A stretch of 64,000 bases of DNA from contig NC_040013.1 in NCBI RefSeq assembly GCF_000972845.2, positions 5,198,642-5,262,641 on the forward strand. Direction: 5' to 3'. The notes under the pieces were generated by a model that worked only from the letters and a program-made list of their open reading frames with translations, was not told where the DNA came from and ran no database searches. Of the stretch, positions 15,639 through 31,100 are shown piece after piece. Position 1 is the first letter of the stretch. Every line of letters begins with the position of its first letter. A program made the position numbers and the translations under genes. The stretch is from Larimichthys crocea (taxonomy: Eukaryota; Chordata; Actinopteri; Sciaenidae).

Positions 15639-18600
15639 AGGTTGTTTGTCTGGAAATTCTGTTTCAATGACACGTTATCAGAGAATGAGCTGTTAGAGAA
15701 TGACTGAACCCAAAGTGTGTTTGATTTTCACACTCATTCGTATGTATGTGAGCCACTGAAATGTGTATTTAGTAGAGAAAAGATGCATGCCTCAAACCTA
15801 AACTCTTACATTAGCCATATTCTCAGATGAGAACTACTGATTAGTTAAAGAGTTTAGCATTTAATATATGTGTATTCTCACGTCTTAACTTGCCTGGAGG
15901 CAAATGAAGCCAAGAGGATGATTTTCTAAGACTAAATGACTGCCATTATTAATCTAGAGACTGCAGACCTAAGCTTTGGGGATTTCTGTAGACTATGCAC
16001 GTAATTATGGCTATCAGTTATGTAAATAAAAGATTAAAATGTTTCAAATATTGTTAGGAACCCGGTTTAGACATATTATATACTTTGCAAGATACTGTAT
16101 CCACGCGAACATAATTCAAATGTCTCAGCATTATCAAGAGGACTCCTGACAGTCTGTCTTGCTGTGTTCCGACTCCACGTCCTCTGAGGTCCGCTGGTGC
16201 TGAATCATTCTGCTGTGTGCGTATCACAAATTGACAGGCTAATATGGTCAGAGGAGTGGAAGGAGAATGAGAAACGGAGCAAGTGATTACATGCTCATAC
16301 AGCATTTGTCCAGAAATCCATTCTGCAGACGTCCTGTCGATCCTCTGCCCCGCCGCTCTCAGTGGGCGCAGGGAAGACATCTGCTTTCAACATCCCTCCT
16401 CTCTGATCCACAAGGCCACCAGTGTGTCTCTGCACTCTGCTCCGTCTCGACCCTCGTCGTCGTTGCTGCTGCTGCTGCTGCTGCTTTCAGCTGAAGCCAC
16501 CCAGGCATGCAGTGGGAGCACGGGCAAGTGTGGTTATTGTTATGGAGGTGGGGATGGAATTTCATCCATTTTAATGCCTCAACTCCACATTATGTTTAAC
16601 TCAAGGATGGTCCCTACTAGTCTACCCCACTGTGGCTACCACCAGCTATGCAGGGCCAGGAAGTGGTTAGACGAGTGTGTGATGACACACCCATACACCC
16701 ACACTCTCTCCCAGCCTGCAAGAGTGTATGGCAAGGTCCTGGGAGTTAGCCATTTGTATTGAGGAAAAAGCTTTAACAGCTTCGAGTTGCGGTTTGGTTT
16801 TTGGTGCTCTGCCCTTCCACGCCCCGTAGATACACACACTCTCACCAGTTAGTATCCAAATTGAACATACTAGTGGCTTTAGTGAAATTTTTGGATGCTA
16901 TGGGTGTTCCCTTTGCTCAGCATGTTACTCACCCACCCTAAGAATGTGTCAGTCACACCAGGAGTGCAGTAACTCCTACTGTAGCCCGGGTAATGTGATG
17001 CAGTGTTTTATTTTAAAGTCATACATTTTCAGAAGGAGAAGCTCTTATCTGAATTTGTTTTCAGTGTGCAGGTGTTTACTTGTTTGGTTTGGGGGAATAT
17101 TTTGCTTTTATCAGTGGAAACTGCTGTTATTGCTCCCATGTCTGAAAAATAGTGTAGCTGCTATGTTTTCTCCAGATGCTTGGACGCATGGTTTATCGTT
17201 CATATAGGCCGAGACCTTGCACTGTAAGCATACTCGCGCTCAGCAGCCTCCCAGTGTGGCTTCTGCTAGTGTTTAATGTGGCCTGGCAGAAACTGTGATG
17301 AACTAAGCCTGTTTATGTAAGCATATGTTCGCCTCCCCCCCACATACAGAGAGACAGAGAGAGAGGTTGTATACTGTAGCCGTTGCCAGGATGACACTTT
17401 TGCCAGCAAAGAGGAAGCACCTCAGACCATGAACCCATTGAGAAAACAGTTGTTTTCAATGAATGCCAAAACTTCCCTTGAGTCTCCTTCTCAAGGCAGC
17501 TCTGTGTTCCCAGAGAACAATGGGCCATCACTGCACTATAGCCCAAAACCAAGCCCTGTGCTGGGGCATGAAATGCCAGGCGAAGGAGCTCGGGGGGTTC
17601 TTAAGAGTGGATGCATTCTGTCTACAGTGTCAGAGTTGCCAAGACTGGTCTACATAGAGTTCTGTGAGAGGAGTTATAATATGGGATTTTTAGCCCAGTC
17701 TTCTAAAGTAGTTTGGGACTACCCAGTAGCGTGGGTGTGTGTGTGTGCCGTCAGGGCTTTCTGGCATGTTGAACACTGCAGGGGTGCAAAGGAGATGCCA
17801 GGGAAAAGTTTACCCCTCTTAAGATCCTTCGTCTCAAACAAAGGTCGACCACTGGAGCTTTCTGCTTGGAGGCTTTCTTGGTATGTTGAGGGATATTTAA
17901 ACTAGCAAATGTTTAACTTTTTTCTTTATTACTCTGGCTTTGTGTGTACACTATTGTGGAGCACTGTTCCCACTCAGCCTCTCAGCGCGAGCACAAATGA
18001 AAAATTGTTTAATCTCCGGTTCTTCAAGCCGTGAGTAAAATTCAGCCTATGTCCCACTATTGTTCCCATGGTAATGACTGGACTGTTTGCCTAATAAGTT
18101 TGGTGAAAGACAGAACAAAGCGTTATTGTTTAAGCAAAGTATTTAATAAAGATTCTTACTTCTTTCACTGTTGAACGCGCGTACGCACACGCTTTATCTT
18201 TCCTTGCAACAAGGCAAGGTTATTTTGTAGTTTATTATTTAACACAATAGACCTATTGTTTGAAGGGTAATTTTTTATACATCAAATGTAATTGATGTTA
18301 TGCAGTTCTCTGTCTGTCTCTGATTTGTTCTTTTTTTTTTTTACCGTGAGCTATAGCTGACGATTCTCATATAATGCAGATTTGTTCACTCGATGGTGGG
18401 CCTCAAAAATCCCCTGGAGGTCTGTGTTCTTTCCTATTTCATATGATCCAGGCTTGCGTCATAGTTAGTGGATGCCCTCTTGTGCTGGCCTCCCTCCCTA
18501 AGACCCAAGGACACTTTTATTCACAGCCTTATCTTATCTAAGTCTCACTGACTGGCCGAAACGTTCATTGTTTAGTGTGGAAACACAGTAAAATTGGCAT

Positions 18601-19156
18601 CATGAAGGTAAAATTTGATTTCAGCATTGGCAATGAATGTCTTTCTCTCTGTTCTGTTGCCATTCAGTCTTCATCTATGTCCACATTCTCGTCGCTGTAA
18701 AAGGATACAGAGCTGACCGCCTTAGTGTGAGGGCCGTACATGTTTTTAGGCAGAAGTGTTTTAGCCCTGGAATGTGGTTAGTGGCCTGCGTCTGTAAGTG
18801 GCAACTGGTGTCAGGGTTCAGTTTAACAGCTGAGGGTCTGTTGCTGATGTTGCAAGTGAACCCCACCCAACCACACACAGTACATTTCCTTGTACCTTAT
18901 ATGACTTTGTCTCTCAACAAGGCGTTAATAGAGAGAGAGAGATAGCAAAGATAGATAACAGACATGTATGTGCGCATACACACAGGAAGTGAGTCACACA
19001 TGCTGCCATTATCCAGTTCACAGATGTCTGCATCTTCATGTACGTCTGCACATTCGCAAAAGCTTCCTTATTTTTGCTTTTCTGAGCGAAAGCTGTTGTA
19101 TTGAGCTCATTAGTCATTCATGATAACTGCAGTTTTTTCAGCCTCTGTTTCACACA

Positions 19157-19189
<33 letters not shown>

Positions 19190-22100
19190 TTTAGACAGTG
19201 ACTAAGCAGCAGTGTCTCCTTGAGCAAGGACCATTGCATATTCTCAGACAGACAGGCCTTTGTTCGCACGGTGTATGCTGTCCTGAGCGAGGCTGTCACT
19301 TGCAGTGACTCGGTTAACAGACAGATGGATAGATAGATGGAGGTGACGTAATTCCTGGATACTTTCCCACTTTCCCAGATGGGAAACTTCCCCCATGCAT
19401 CATGAAACCTGTCTCAATCAGTGACTACCTCGCTTAGTTTAGTGGATAATGCGTTTGAATCCAGTAACCCAGAACTGTTGCCGTTCAAGTCTGTTCTTGT
19501 CTCCCTTTTTTTACTCTGTAATCCTGGAAACACGGGGATGTGGACTTGAGTCATTGTTACTTGGACTTGAGTCAACTTGACTCACTCTTTTGCCTTGAAA
19601 CGGAAGTTAAAGATTCATGACTTGACTTGAGACATGATGACTCAAAAGACTTTATGTTTTCAGGTGAAACGTTAAATATGAAATATTAAAAATGTTCAAC
19701 ATAGTCCATGGTAATGGCATGATTGGATGACTTGATGTCAGTCAAAGTCCTTACGACGCTACCTGATGGTCTCACAGCGTAATAATTGATATCACTAATC
19801 AACCCAGTCGCCAGAATAAAACGTTGGCAAGGTGTAACGTTAAATCTCAGTCATTGACAGTCCAATGTTGACTGCATGCAGCATCCTTCACGCTCTGCTG
19901 AACGGCCGTTATCGGTTCAATAATTATGATTTATGTTGTGACAACACTGTGGTTAGGGTCTGGTTAGGGTTGGGCATGCGGAAAGAATTTAGTATAGGTC
20001 CCAAAGTCTTGCTAGAAATATACAGTTTTGAAAAGGTGCCTAAAATAAGGACTTGACTCAGCTTGACTTGACTTGGCTCGAGATCTGGCCCAAATGAGTT
20101 TAGTCATGACTGCTGGAGAAATATCACAATGGAAAGATTCTGGATCAGTCCTTGTTGTAAGCTCAGCTATTCCAGACAATATGAATGTCACCAAGTAAAA
20201 AAAAAAGGTGTAAAAGAAACTAGATTAGGTCTTAAATGATCCAATAAAGTAAATCGATGTGTTGTTTCTTCCAGATTAAAGATCATGAAAATGATTAACA
20301 TACTGCAGGTAAACCATCCGTTCTCGCTTCCTGCCTCTGTGAGCTTTTATGTCCTTCCACTGTTTCATTCTCCCCAATCTATCAAACTCCACGCCTCCTG
20401 TCCCCAGGAGAGCCGCATTATGTGGGCCACACCACTTCTTTGAGGCCCAGGTCCCCTGATACAGCAGGAAAATTGTTCTTTTTTTGTTATGTAGTGTAGG
20501 ACTAACCCACTTTTCTGATCCAGATTACACAGGAAGGTCTTCCTTTGTTTCCCCTAGACAGTCATAGAAGATTACTATTTGTTTTACATCCTTTTATCCC
20601 TCAATCTGTTTTCTTTTTTGTATACACACCCCACCAGAGAGACCTTAAACCATAACCTGTCAAGCCCGGCGCTAACAGGCTATAAAACAGAACTTGGCTG
20701 ATTCATGCCGAAGGTGTCTTCTTCCTGTGAACATGAGACCCCCACTGCACTCTGCTCTGTTAAACATTGACAAAAAGACACCAACACACAGACACACACA
20801 CACAGATTCCAACGTGTGGTTTCATTTACAGTCCAGGACACTTGTTGTCAACCCCCTTTTGACTTATCACTGAAGGCTTAGAAACACGAGAGGCTTTGTG
20901 TCCATGCGGAGGAAAAAAAAGCCATTCGCTACTAGAAATGGTTGCAATTGCCGCTGATATGTTAGGGGTTTTGTTACATTGTGCACGGACGAGTAAACTA
21001 AACAGACTAACGGTGAAGTCTGGTTGAAAAATATTGGCCACCCTTTACAGAAAGCTGAACCCAGATTGTCAGTAAAAGTCACTTTGAACTTCATGTGAAT
21101 CCATTACAAGCCTGTATGCTCCAAGTTTAGCCTGTAACTTCACCAGGGACAAGTCATTAACCTTCAATTCCACACAGTCATTAAGGCTGAAGAATATGGG
21201 GCATGTCTGTGTCAGCCCACTATGCCACATGTTTTCTTCTATTCCTTTCTATTCCAGCCTCTTCTGTCATTTTTTTTTTTTCTAGACAAAGAGGCTTTTT
21301 ATCCCTCGCTCCTATACATCACGCAAGTACCTGATGGTATTGTGAAATAGATGGAGTCAGGGCCTCTCTTTCATACCGAGGAATGCACTGTGAAAGGAAT
21401 CGATGCTGGGGAATGTTTAGAAGTACGTGTGTGTGTGTGTGTAGGTGGTGGGTAGGTGTAATGTGCATGCCCGTTCCTGCACTGATTTGGACTATTGTTT
21501 TCATTTTGTGCAATCGCACTTAGTTACAAAGTGATGAGTTCAAGCTAAGTCACCTGCATGCCCACTGTGAACCCAGAGTAATAACCAGCAACTGTAGGTG
21601 TTTAGCTGATGGATGCTGGTATTGCATTGCAATTCTGTCCCTAAACCACAAAAAATTGCGTGCAGCATCGAGACGAAATTCAAAACCACGTCTTGGTGAA
21701 AGGAGATTTTCGCAGCGCAGCTTGGCTAGGAGTTTACTGGATGTATGTGTGGAGAGGAGAGGGCAAAGGGGCACAACCACCAATGATGTTGTTCTCTGTT
21801 TTGATGATGCTGAGCAGGTGTTTGACTTTATGAGAGCAGATGGGTCTATTATGCATGTCTGCCTTCCCTGCATGCTGCATAGTGTACTAGTCCCTGCCAG
21901 CATGCCTGTGTTTTAATGTGTTTGTTTACTGGGCCCAGTGGCAGACGGTGTTGTGTCAGATCTTGTTGTATCGTTGTGTTGTTCTTGCTCTCTCAGCAAT
22001 TTATTTTTTATTGTGTCTTTCGCTAGTTTTCCATTATTACCTAACTCAAGGAAAATGGAGAGAAATCAGCTTGACTAGATGTTCACTCAGATGGATTTGG

Positions 22101-25100
22101 ATGCTTAATCACAGGTACTGAAGGTAGATTCCATGGAAAAGACCTAAATGTTGAAGATACAATCATATTACTAAAAACATTTATAGCAGGTGGATCGGTT
22201 CGAATGCCTGTTAGCACCATTTGTCAGCATTAAAAGAGGTCTGGCAGTCAGCACTTTAAAATGTGATAGCGGCATAAGACAAATCACCAGTCTGCAAATT
22301 GGATAATGCATCAGTTAAAAAGATGTAGCACTAAATGCAAGAGAAAATAAAGTTAAGCAGGATTTCACGGTTGGTATGTAAATGAATTTGATGAGTTCCT
22401 TTTAAAAACGAGGCGAAAAAGCATAACTGAAGCTGAAAGTATAGGTCCATTCATCATCTAGTCAGATAAGTACTATTAGCTATTCTGATAATGGATTGGT
22501 TAAAAGTTAAAATGCAAAATATTTGCTCAATTTACCTCCTCAAATGTGAGGATATGCTGCTTTTTTTGGTTTCATGTCATTGTAAATTGAAATATCTTTA
22601 GATTTTGAACTGTTGGTGGGACAAGATGAGACATTTGAAGACATAACCTCGAGAGCCTCTTTGAAGGCCATTTTGTTTCTATTTTCTGACCATTAATAGA
22701 CTCGTTTTACCACGTACAATATCTGTTTTACTTTCAAATTTCTGTGTGTACTGCATGTGTAATGTAATCCAGACTTGGCTCTCACTAAGGGATTCCCTAA
22801 AGTTATGACTAGCCGGGCCAAAGTGAGAAAAGCAGCTGACTCAGGGATGACTGCGACTGATGATTTGGGTGATGTCATTTTTAACCAAGTGAGAAGCAAA
22901 ACTCAAATATGTCTTCTTAGAAACAATAATAAAACTACACCAATAAACTTTTTTAATTAAATATAAATACGGTGTTAAATTCAATGCAACCCTGAACAAT
23001 TCTCCAAAAACTTTTTGTGATGCATAAAAAGACGAGTGAGCGTTAAAATATCTTTAATTAATGTAAACTAAATCAATGACATCATGTTCAATACTTTGTT
23101 CAGTCAAGTACCTCATTAGCCTTTCTTCTCCTCACTCCTAGCTGACTGAATAACTTATGTTTTATTCACTAGAACGGCACATAGAGTAAAAACAATTGTG
23201 GTAAAGGGTAAACAGGTATGTGTCTTGGTTCTTCTGGGACATTTGAGCAGCATAGAAGTTAACGACATCTTCACCTTAACCTTTAAAGATGTTCTGCCTG
23301 TCACTCTGAGATATGGTCTGCGTTATGTCGTCTCTGCAGATGTTTAGATTCTCATATTGTTTCTGCAGATGCCTCTGCTTTAGATTTTACCCAGACAGAC
23401 GTTTACTACAAACAGCAGCCTCTACTGAGCTCTACTAAAAATATTTATTGTGGTTTGGCAGAAATGACCTCACTGAAAATACAAGTGCCGAATTTTCTTT
23501 TGGTCTGACTATTTATACACGGAACAAAGAGTTTTGTTGTGTCTATATTTGTGTCTGTCTTTCTCTTCACTGCTCGTTCTCATGTCTGTGAAACTCATCT
23601 CCGTCATGTCTTGAGGCTGTTTGAAATGAGTAGAAGCTCATTACCTTCTCAAACGTTCATTCTGTCTCTTTAACTTCTCATTTTAACAGAGCTGCAATGA
23701 TTCGTCGATCAGTTGTCAACCAATAAATGAACAGCCTAATATTTTGATAATCGATTAATCGTTTTGAGTATTTTCTTTGGAAAAACAAGTTAAAATTCTT
23801 CTCTGATTTTTGATTCCAGCTTTTAAATGTGAATATTTTCTGGTTTCTACTTACCTATGACTGTAAACTGAACAACTTTGGGTGTGGACCAACAAAACAT
23901 GGATGTTTTTTTTTGTTTTTTTATCATTTTCTGATATTTGATGGACCAAATAGTTAATAAGTTAATGAAGAAAATAATTGAGCGATTAATCAACAATAAA
24001 AATAATTATTGTTGCATTAGATAAGAATCGATACGACGCACATCTTACCTGTCAGAGTACACTGTGCTTCACATAGTAACTCTTGCTGTGTTGCTGTTTC
24101 TGCTCTGCAGAGGGAGCCATTGCACCATTTCAGATTCTGCAGCAGTAAAGACACGCCTTCCTCTCTTCTTATTCACCTTTCCTCTAACAGCCCTGACATT
24201 CAATTTATATTCACCGTCCAGTCATTGATAATGATTCAAGAAAAGCATGCACATTTTTGAATACTAAATGAATCGCCTCGGTGTACGTATCCTCTTAAAT
24301 CCGCACGTATCTTCCTCTGATATTGCACATCCTGCACCCCTGAGGGCAGAAATCGATGGGGATGAATTGCCTAACGAGTAAGTTTCTCTTTCACTGAGCT
24401 GCCCGGTTGCTCAGAGTGATGAGATGCTGCAGTCTCCTGTGACTGGCTGAGGTAGCTGAAAGTCAGCAATAATTCTGGGAAGCAGCCAGAGGAGGGTTGG
24501 AGTGCTTACTCCTGACATGCAGCTCAAATGTGTGTTTGTGTGTGTATGTCTGAGTTCTTGAGCCTAGCTTTCCTTCATGGCCAACAGTACAAATGAAGTG
24601 TTATTGAGAAATAAGATGGCCTTTTGAACCAGGTGCTGAAAGGACTCCACGTTCTTTTATCTGTGTGTGATGATGCAGGCTACTCCCCGAGCTTTTCTAA
24701 ACTAATCCACGGGCTGTGACGCATACATCCTTTTCTTCAATATGGGATTTCCAGAAGAAAAAAAAAGCACACCAGCTGCATGATTTATGGCTCCGTGTCC
24801 AACATTTCATTTACAGCATTACTCAAGTTTTGATCACGGCTAGAGAGTAGAACGTTCTCTATGACATGCATCATCCTAACATCCCCTCTATCTAATCTTA
24901 AAGTAGGAGTTAGACCAGTCAGACATTACAGACTGAAACTGATACACCTAATAACAAGGTAGACCGTCGATGAGATTTACAATGTCATTACTGCGCCTCT
25001 GTGTCTGAGTTATGGCTGCGAAGCTGTCGGCGCAGGTTTTTCATGCTCTATAACTGAGAACTGACCTCCAGGGGGATTTCTCTCATGATACGTCTGGTTT

Positions 25101-28100
25101 CACAGCTCGTCACGCGCTGCTGTCATCAAGTCGAACAGATGTGACCCAGTACCTGCCGTGACACAGCACATTCATACGTGTTCTTTCTTTCTTTTGGTGG
25201 GCTGACTCATAAACTGTTTTTATGTCTGTCTGTTCCTGTGTTAATCAAAAGTCTCTGCACAATCACAGGAATTCATTTTATCTCTGTGAATGTTGTTTTT
25301 TATTTGTGACGCACATTTCACAGAGACAGATTTATAACCCGGTGCTTTGGCAGAACTCGTTTTCAGTGTGTGACTATAAATTAGTTGAAAGATGCCTCTT
25401 CTTCTCTCGCTGTCCTTGTGTAATCAGCCGTCTCCCTCATGGTGTATTTGATTCTATCTTAATTCACTTTTGTGGCCTCAGCGTTTGGGAGGACGTTTGC
25501 TTGGCAGCCCATAATCAGACAAACAAACCTTGATCAGCTGATTTAGTCTCATATTTTCAGACACTTCTGCCACGGTTTCATTTTGTGTGTGTGTGTGTGT
25601 GCGTGTGCTGACATGGTTTACAGAGTGTTTGTTTATGTCTGTTTATGCCAGGGTGTGTATTTGTGTCTGTGTACGTACGTCTCAGTTGGTGAGTGGGAGT
25701 TGTCGTGTGGGTGGGGTTCAGTTTTCAGATTGGGTCTGGATGACATTCAGGGTTCTTTGTTGTGGTTTTGGGACCGGCTGGCCTGGGGCACCCTCTGCTG
25801 TTTCCCTGCCCTGTTCTGCTGCCACACTGTGTGTTAGACTAAAGACAGCTTTTAACCTTTTATCACAGACTGTGCAGTTGTGACGTTGCTATCTGAAACC
25901 ATAAGTTGATGCTTTTGTATGTATGTATGATGATCATCAGTGTGGTCTGTCTCCAGAGTATCACATGGATCTCCTTTGGGTTCATTGTGCACATCTTTCT
26001 TGGCCACCATACTGGAGTTGCTCCTACTAAATTCTACACACTGTTCGTTGATTGACTGATTGAACAGTGAGGGTCTTATTTTCATATATTTTTTAACTGA
26101 TAATCCAATTCATCAAATTTATTGCAATGATCGGGAAAAGCAGCATCATCCCTAAACAGACTTTTGATGGGAACCTGAAGGTGATCATACAGGTTTAAAT
26201 CCACCCCCAGGCAAGAAACACCTACTTGGAAGAGAAAATGAAGGCAAACATTTAAATTATTGCCCCAACTGTTCGAAGTAAACATCAGTCAGAGTTAAAA
26301 GTGGGACAGTTTTCTCTGCTATGAAGGTTACTACTCACTTTTGATTTTTCAAGTCGTTTCCCTTCCATCCTCACTTCATTGCTCAAAACATCACCACTCT
26401 CCACCTGAATGTCCAACAACTACTGCTTTAAAAGATGAAATATACCATTGAACCTTCTTACAGCTCATTATTTCCTCCACTGCACAAACTATATGTATGA
26501 GTCTGACACTGTGGACCTCCTCTCAGACACTGGAAAAAGGCGCCTCATTACTAATAACTTGCTTAGTTCCGCTCAATTCCTATATGCCTATGGGATCATG
26601 GTTATGTTATTTGATCCCATAGACACTCATCAGGAAAGCCTAATTTTGCTGTTTGACATAACTTCAGACCAAGGTGCAAAATTAACTTTTATGTCCAGTG
26701 GCCAAATGGCTTTTTTTGGCTGAAGAGGAAGCAAATCTACCAGCTACTTGCATATTTTACCAGCATTTGGCTGGTGCTTATTTTGTGCTCTGCTACAGAC
26801 TACACCAAATACATTTGCCTAAAGACTTAATTAATTTCTGGCTTTGATAAACTCCCCAAAACTGCCGTATCTCCCAATTATCTCTAACCAAATCCCACAT
26901 TTAGGCTATTTGTGAGCCTCCCCTGAAGGCCCGCCTTCCACTTTGAAAACCTCTGATATATATATAACTCTTGTGTGTAATATCTCTTTGGCGCAGGCCC
27001 ACTGGCTGGCAGAGTGACCCCAAGCCTGTTTCCTCCAGCTGATTAGGTGTATGGACAGGAAGTGTTCCATATTCCTCCACACATCCGTTTTAGAAACAAG
27101 AAATACACCGGCTATTGTTTTGAAAGCAGTCCAACCCGCTATTATGCAAGGGTCAGTATGTGTGTGTGTGTGTGTGTGTTTGTGTTGGGGGAGGAGAGAT
27201 TTTATCCCAGTTTTCAAATTTCTTCTCCCTGTTTTGATTAAACCTCAGTGCTGGATTAACTGATTGGGTAATTTATTGTTTTCACTCCTCCCTCATGGCA
27301 GCCAAATAGCACATCTGGCCCTGCTACAGTCAGACCCGAGCCTTTAGTCACAAGCTGCTAATTCTCATCCAATCAGTAGGTAATCATTTTTATAGCAAAG
27401 TCCCAGTCAGACCTAAAGCTATCAGGCCTCTCCACTAACCACTAATCTACTGTCTCTGAATACCTGATTTTTGCCTCGTTCTCGGTGGCTCCTGGCCAAG
27501 AAGCAGCGATGCTCTGTGTTTGAGCCGGTCGCCTGCCCGCCTGCCGGCCTGCCTGCCTGCCTGCCAGCGTGCCCTGTCATTGAGATAATAGCTGTTTTCT
27601 GTCTGTTTTTGTTCAGCCTCTGGGCTCTTGTCATAAGGTGTCGGTCTTTGTGTTTTACTGCAGGGGGATTTACCTGCAGTTTGTTCTACTTCAAGGAACC
27701 TCTGCCAGTGTAATCTAGAGACTAAAGACAGACTAAATGCATTAAGTGGCATTGGAATAATAAATGCTGTCCTGTTGATACATCTAGAAATGAAGTGAGA
27801 ACAGCTGTGAGTCCGTTTTTTTAAACACAGTTCAGTGTTTTATGCTCTTAAGTGAATATTTTTCCAGTTCAGCAGCATGCTAGATCAGCTTTCAGAGGGA
27901 ATTGACTGGATATGAATTTACACATACAGTGAACTGTGAATCACACACACACACATCCACAGACCCCCCAAATGTTTTGTGAGCACCTTTTAACCCTGCC
28001 TCCGTGCATTCACCTCAGCTATTTCTCTTTCCACCTCAAGAACAATAAATCTCTTCTCTTACTGTGTGTACCTTGGTGTCTGCGTCAGATTAGTCGGGTG

Positions 28101-31100
28101 ATTTAAATCTCTCAAGGGTGGAGGCTTTTCTTGGGGAAATGACCCGGCTTGCTACCGCCGGCACCCCTGGCTCCTCTCCTCCTCTCCTTTTGAGGTGAAA
28201 GGGGGCTTTTACAGCTCCTTTGTTTTCACTGTTTGACTGTGTAAAAGAGTTTAGAGGGCGTGCTCTCAGAGTGATGGAGTGCCAGATGGGCATGTGTGCG
28301 AAGAGGGGTGGTCCCAAAAGTCATGTCAAAGTAACATTCATCAAAATACCTTTTTTTTCCCCCACTCCTGGAAGGAGTGATCTTCTTCCTTGTGATGAAC
28401 TCAGTCAGTGACTGATCCCCAGGTCCACTCCCCTGCGTTGGTGTTTGTGAATACCAGAAGAATGTGTGTGTTTTTAATTAATGTGCCTCGGTGAACAGTG
28501 CGCAATGTGACGCCGGTTTCATGTTGAGGGGTCAGCTTGTGGTTCACACAGCTTGATCTCACCCACGCCACAAGGAGGGTTACACACATTACACACACAC
28601 ACGCAGCTGTATCAGGTCCAGTATCAACGCTCTGGAGAGGAGGACGGGATGCATGCTCTTTCCTCTTGTGTATATTCCAAGGAGCAAAAGCACTCTGGCT
28701 GTAAACCACTTTTCCCAGAGGACAGAAGCGGAACCATCAAGAAGAGTTTATGGCTGAAAGTCACATGGAGTAAACTTTGGGATTCTCTTATTTTGAGGAC
28801 AGAGGAAACTGGCCACCAAACAGCTGGAGTGATGGGAAAGAAGATCGTTCTTGATCCGACACATGACTTTAACAGCATTTCTCCCTTCTCAAACACAACT
28901 TTCTCATTTCTCTGTGCCAGCTCACTTTACTGAACTCTGAATGTGAAGTCTTATTTTTGTTGGATTCGGCAAGAACTGCCAGGAGACACCTAAATGAATA
29001 TTTAAAAGGTTAAGTGATAAAAGATTGAAACGATCTGTGCCACTGGGGAGCTGAGTTATGAAATATGCATTTGAATTCACCAAATTCTTGTGACCCTGCA
29101 ACCTGCTAAAGTACATGTTTGCTTATTTAAATATCTGTTTTTATTTTACGCCACAGCACAGGAAAAACAAATCTTCTATTACAGAAAATGTTTTAACTGT
29201 GTAAGGATATAATTTCACTAACGTATCACATCATTTCTGAATCAGACTAGAGTCTGATAACATCTCTGGGTGTTCATTTTCACTCTTGCGTCGCAACTTG
29301 AGGAGCACAAGCTGACACGGTTATAATTTCTCCATTTATTATCAAGCCAATAAAAGGGAACAAAGCTCCCCGCCCTGCCATGCATGTGTGGTTGTGTGGT
29401 ATTTGCTATTTGTTTATTTAAAAGGCTGTAGGGGCTGCTACAGTAATCTCTCCCTCTCTTTTCCCTCTCTCTTCTTTTTTTTTTTTTTTAAGTTCATTAC
29501 CATCACCAGAGGCGCGTCGTAGGGGTTAATTTAGCGCCGAGTTGGGGAGCGTCAGGGCGCACACAGTGGAGTAGTTGTGTCGATCACTCCCGCAGAGGCG
29601 ATGCCCTTTTGTGGAGAGGTCTCTTGTCACACAGAGGACAGACGGCATTCACAATTGGGACACAAGGACACAAAGAGAAGAACTGCATTTTAAAAGGCTC
29701 CATTCTTTCTCCGCTACCGCTGGGTGTTGACTGTGGGTGTTTGAGAGAATCTTTGTTGCCCGGAGAAAAGTAGAAGAAGAAGAATACGCGCCGTGAACGG
29801 GTTGGGGGGAGTTTTTATAGACAGGGTTTACTACAGTGCAGCCGGTGCTGTCATCCACACCAGATCTGCCTGTTTTCCCGGAGCGACTAGTCTTGTTTTG
29901 GATTTGGAACGGAACTTTTACGCACTCATTTACGCACTGATTGTGCGAGTCGAGACAGAACGGGACACTGTCATAATGAACTTTCTCTCCCCGGTACCTG
30001 CGGGGTAGCGATTTGAGCCAGATCATTAACTCCAAGAAGAAGTCATTTTGTGGATAACTGCTTTTTTTTTTAAGAAAAAAAAAAGGATGCCAGTTGATAA
30101 ATTCGCAAACATGGAGGAAAAACTGTGGATACTGGAGGACCTCAATATGATGTACATCCGTCAGATTGCGCTCAGTTTACAGGTAAAAGTTTGTCACTTG
30201 TCTCTGACCTGAAACATTTTTCTTGCTCTTCTTATTTTTCGTTTACACAATCTCAAAGCTGTGGGGTGTGTCAGTGAGGGAAGCATGTGTGATCACATCT
30301 CAGACTTCCATTTTCTTAGTTGATTCTCTATCCACCCTGAGTACAAGCAGACTCCTTAATAACCTTCCACACACTCCCTAAAGTATAGTACATCACTGTG
30401 TTAGCGGACTGAATCTGCAGCTGTGCCTCAGCGTGTTGTAAAGTTTACAGAGGGATTGGTTGAAGAATCTTTCTGTGTGACAAACGAATCGAGCTGACAC
30501 TGGTGTGGTCTCTCTCTCTCCCCCCTTTACAGATGGCAAATCTCTAACTGACAGCAAACAGAAAACAACACTGCATGCCATCCATCTCTCCCTCTCCGTG
30601 TCTCCCCTTTCCAACTGGGGTTCACGCACAGTCCACAGCTGCACATATGGGCCTCATAAGTCCCTATGGGAGTGTGTGTTTTAGTGTGCATGCAGGCTAG
30701 TACTATGTTCTGAGAAAGCCAGAGAAAGGAGTCGTTCCATGACAGAGGTTTATCAGTAATGCTATATCTAACCACATTATGTTGCAAATCTCCAGAATCT
30801 CTGTTCCTTTTAATGTTTTCAGAGGAAATAGCTGAAGGATGTGTCTGTTTAATTCCTAACAGAGTTGAAAGGAAGAGGAGGAGAGACACATGGCGGCTGG
30901 AAATGTTACAGGAATTTCAAAGAGAAATTCTATATTAATATTCTTCATTTCCTGGCCCCCATAATCTAAAAAGATATTGTCTGCCTGTGCTGCAGCTGTT
31001 TAGAGGTGTAAAAGCATTCTCTTCCTTCTCCAAAAAAACCTTCAGCTGCGTGACACTGGGACTCTAAGAGAAGCGATATCACTTGCTGGTGTGTTGTGCT

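Larger units (their letters stand above)
13506..30086 (+). other. rtkn intron region between first exons 1b and 1a
   Basis: About 16.6 kb with no supported gene. The open frames are short, repeat-derived or low complexity. It holds microsatellites, a tRNA-like relic near 19430, a GACTTGA-rich dispersed repeat (about 19540-20130) and a MITE-like element (about 23690-24020). Conserved enhancers may be present but cannot be seen without alignment. Confidence 0.6.
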
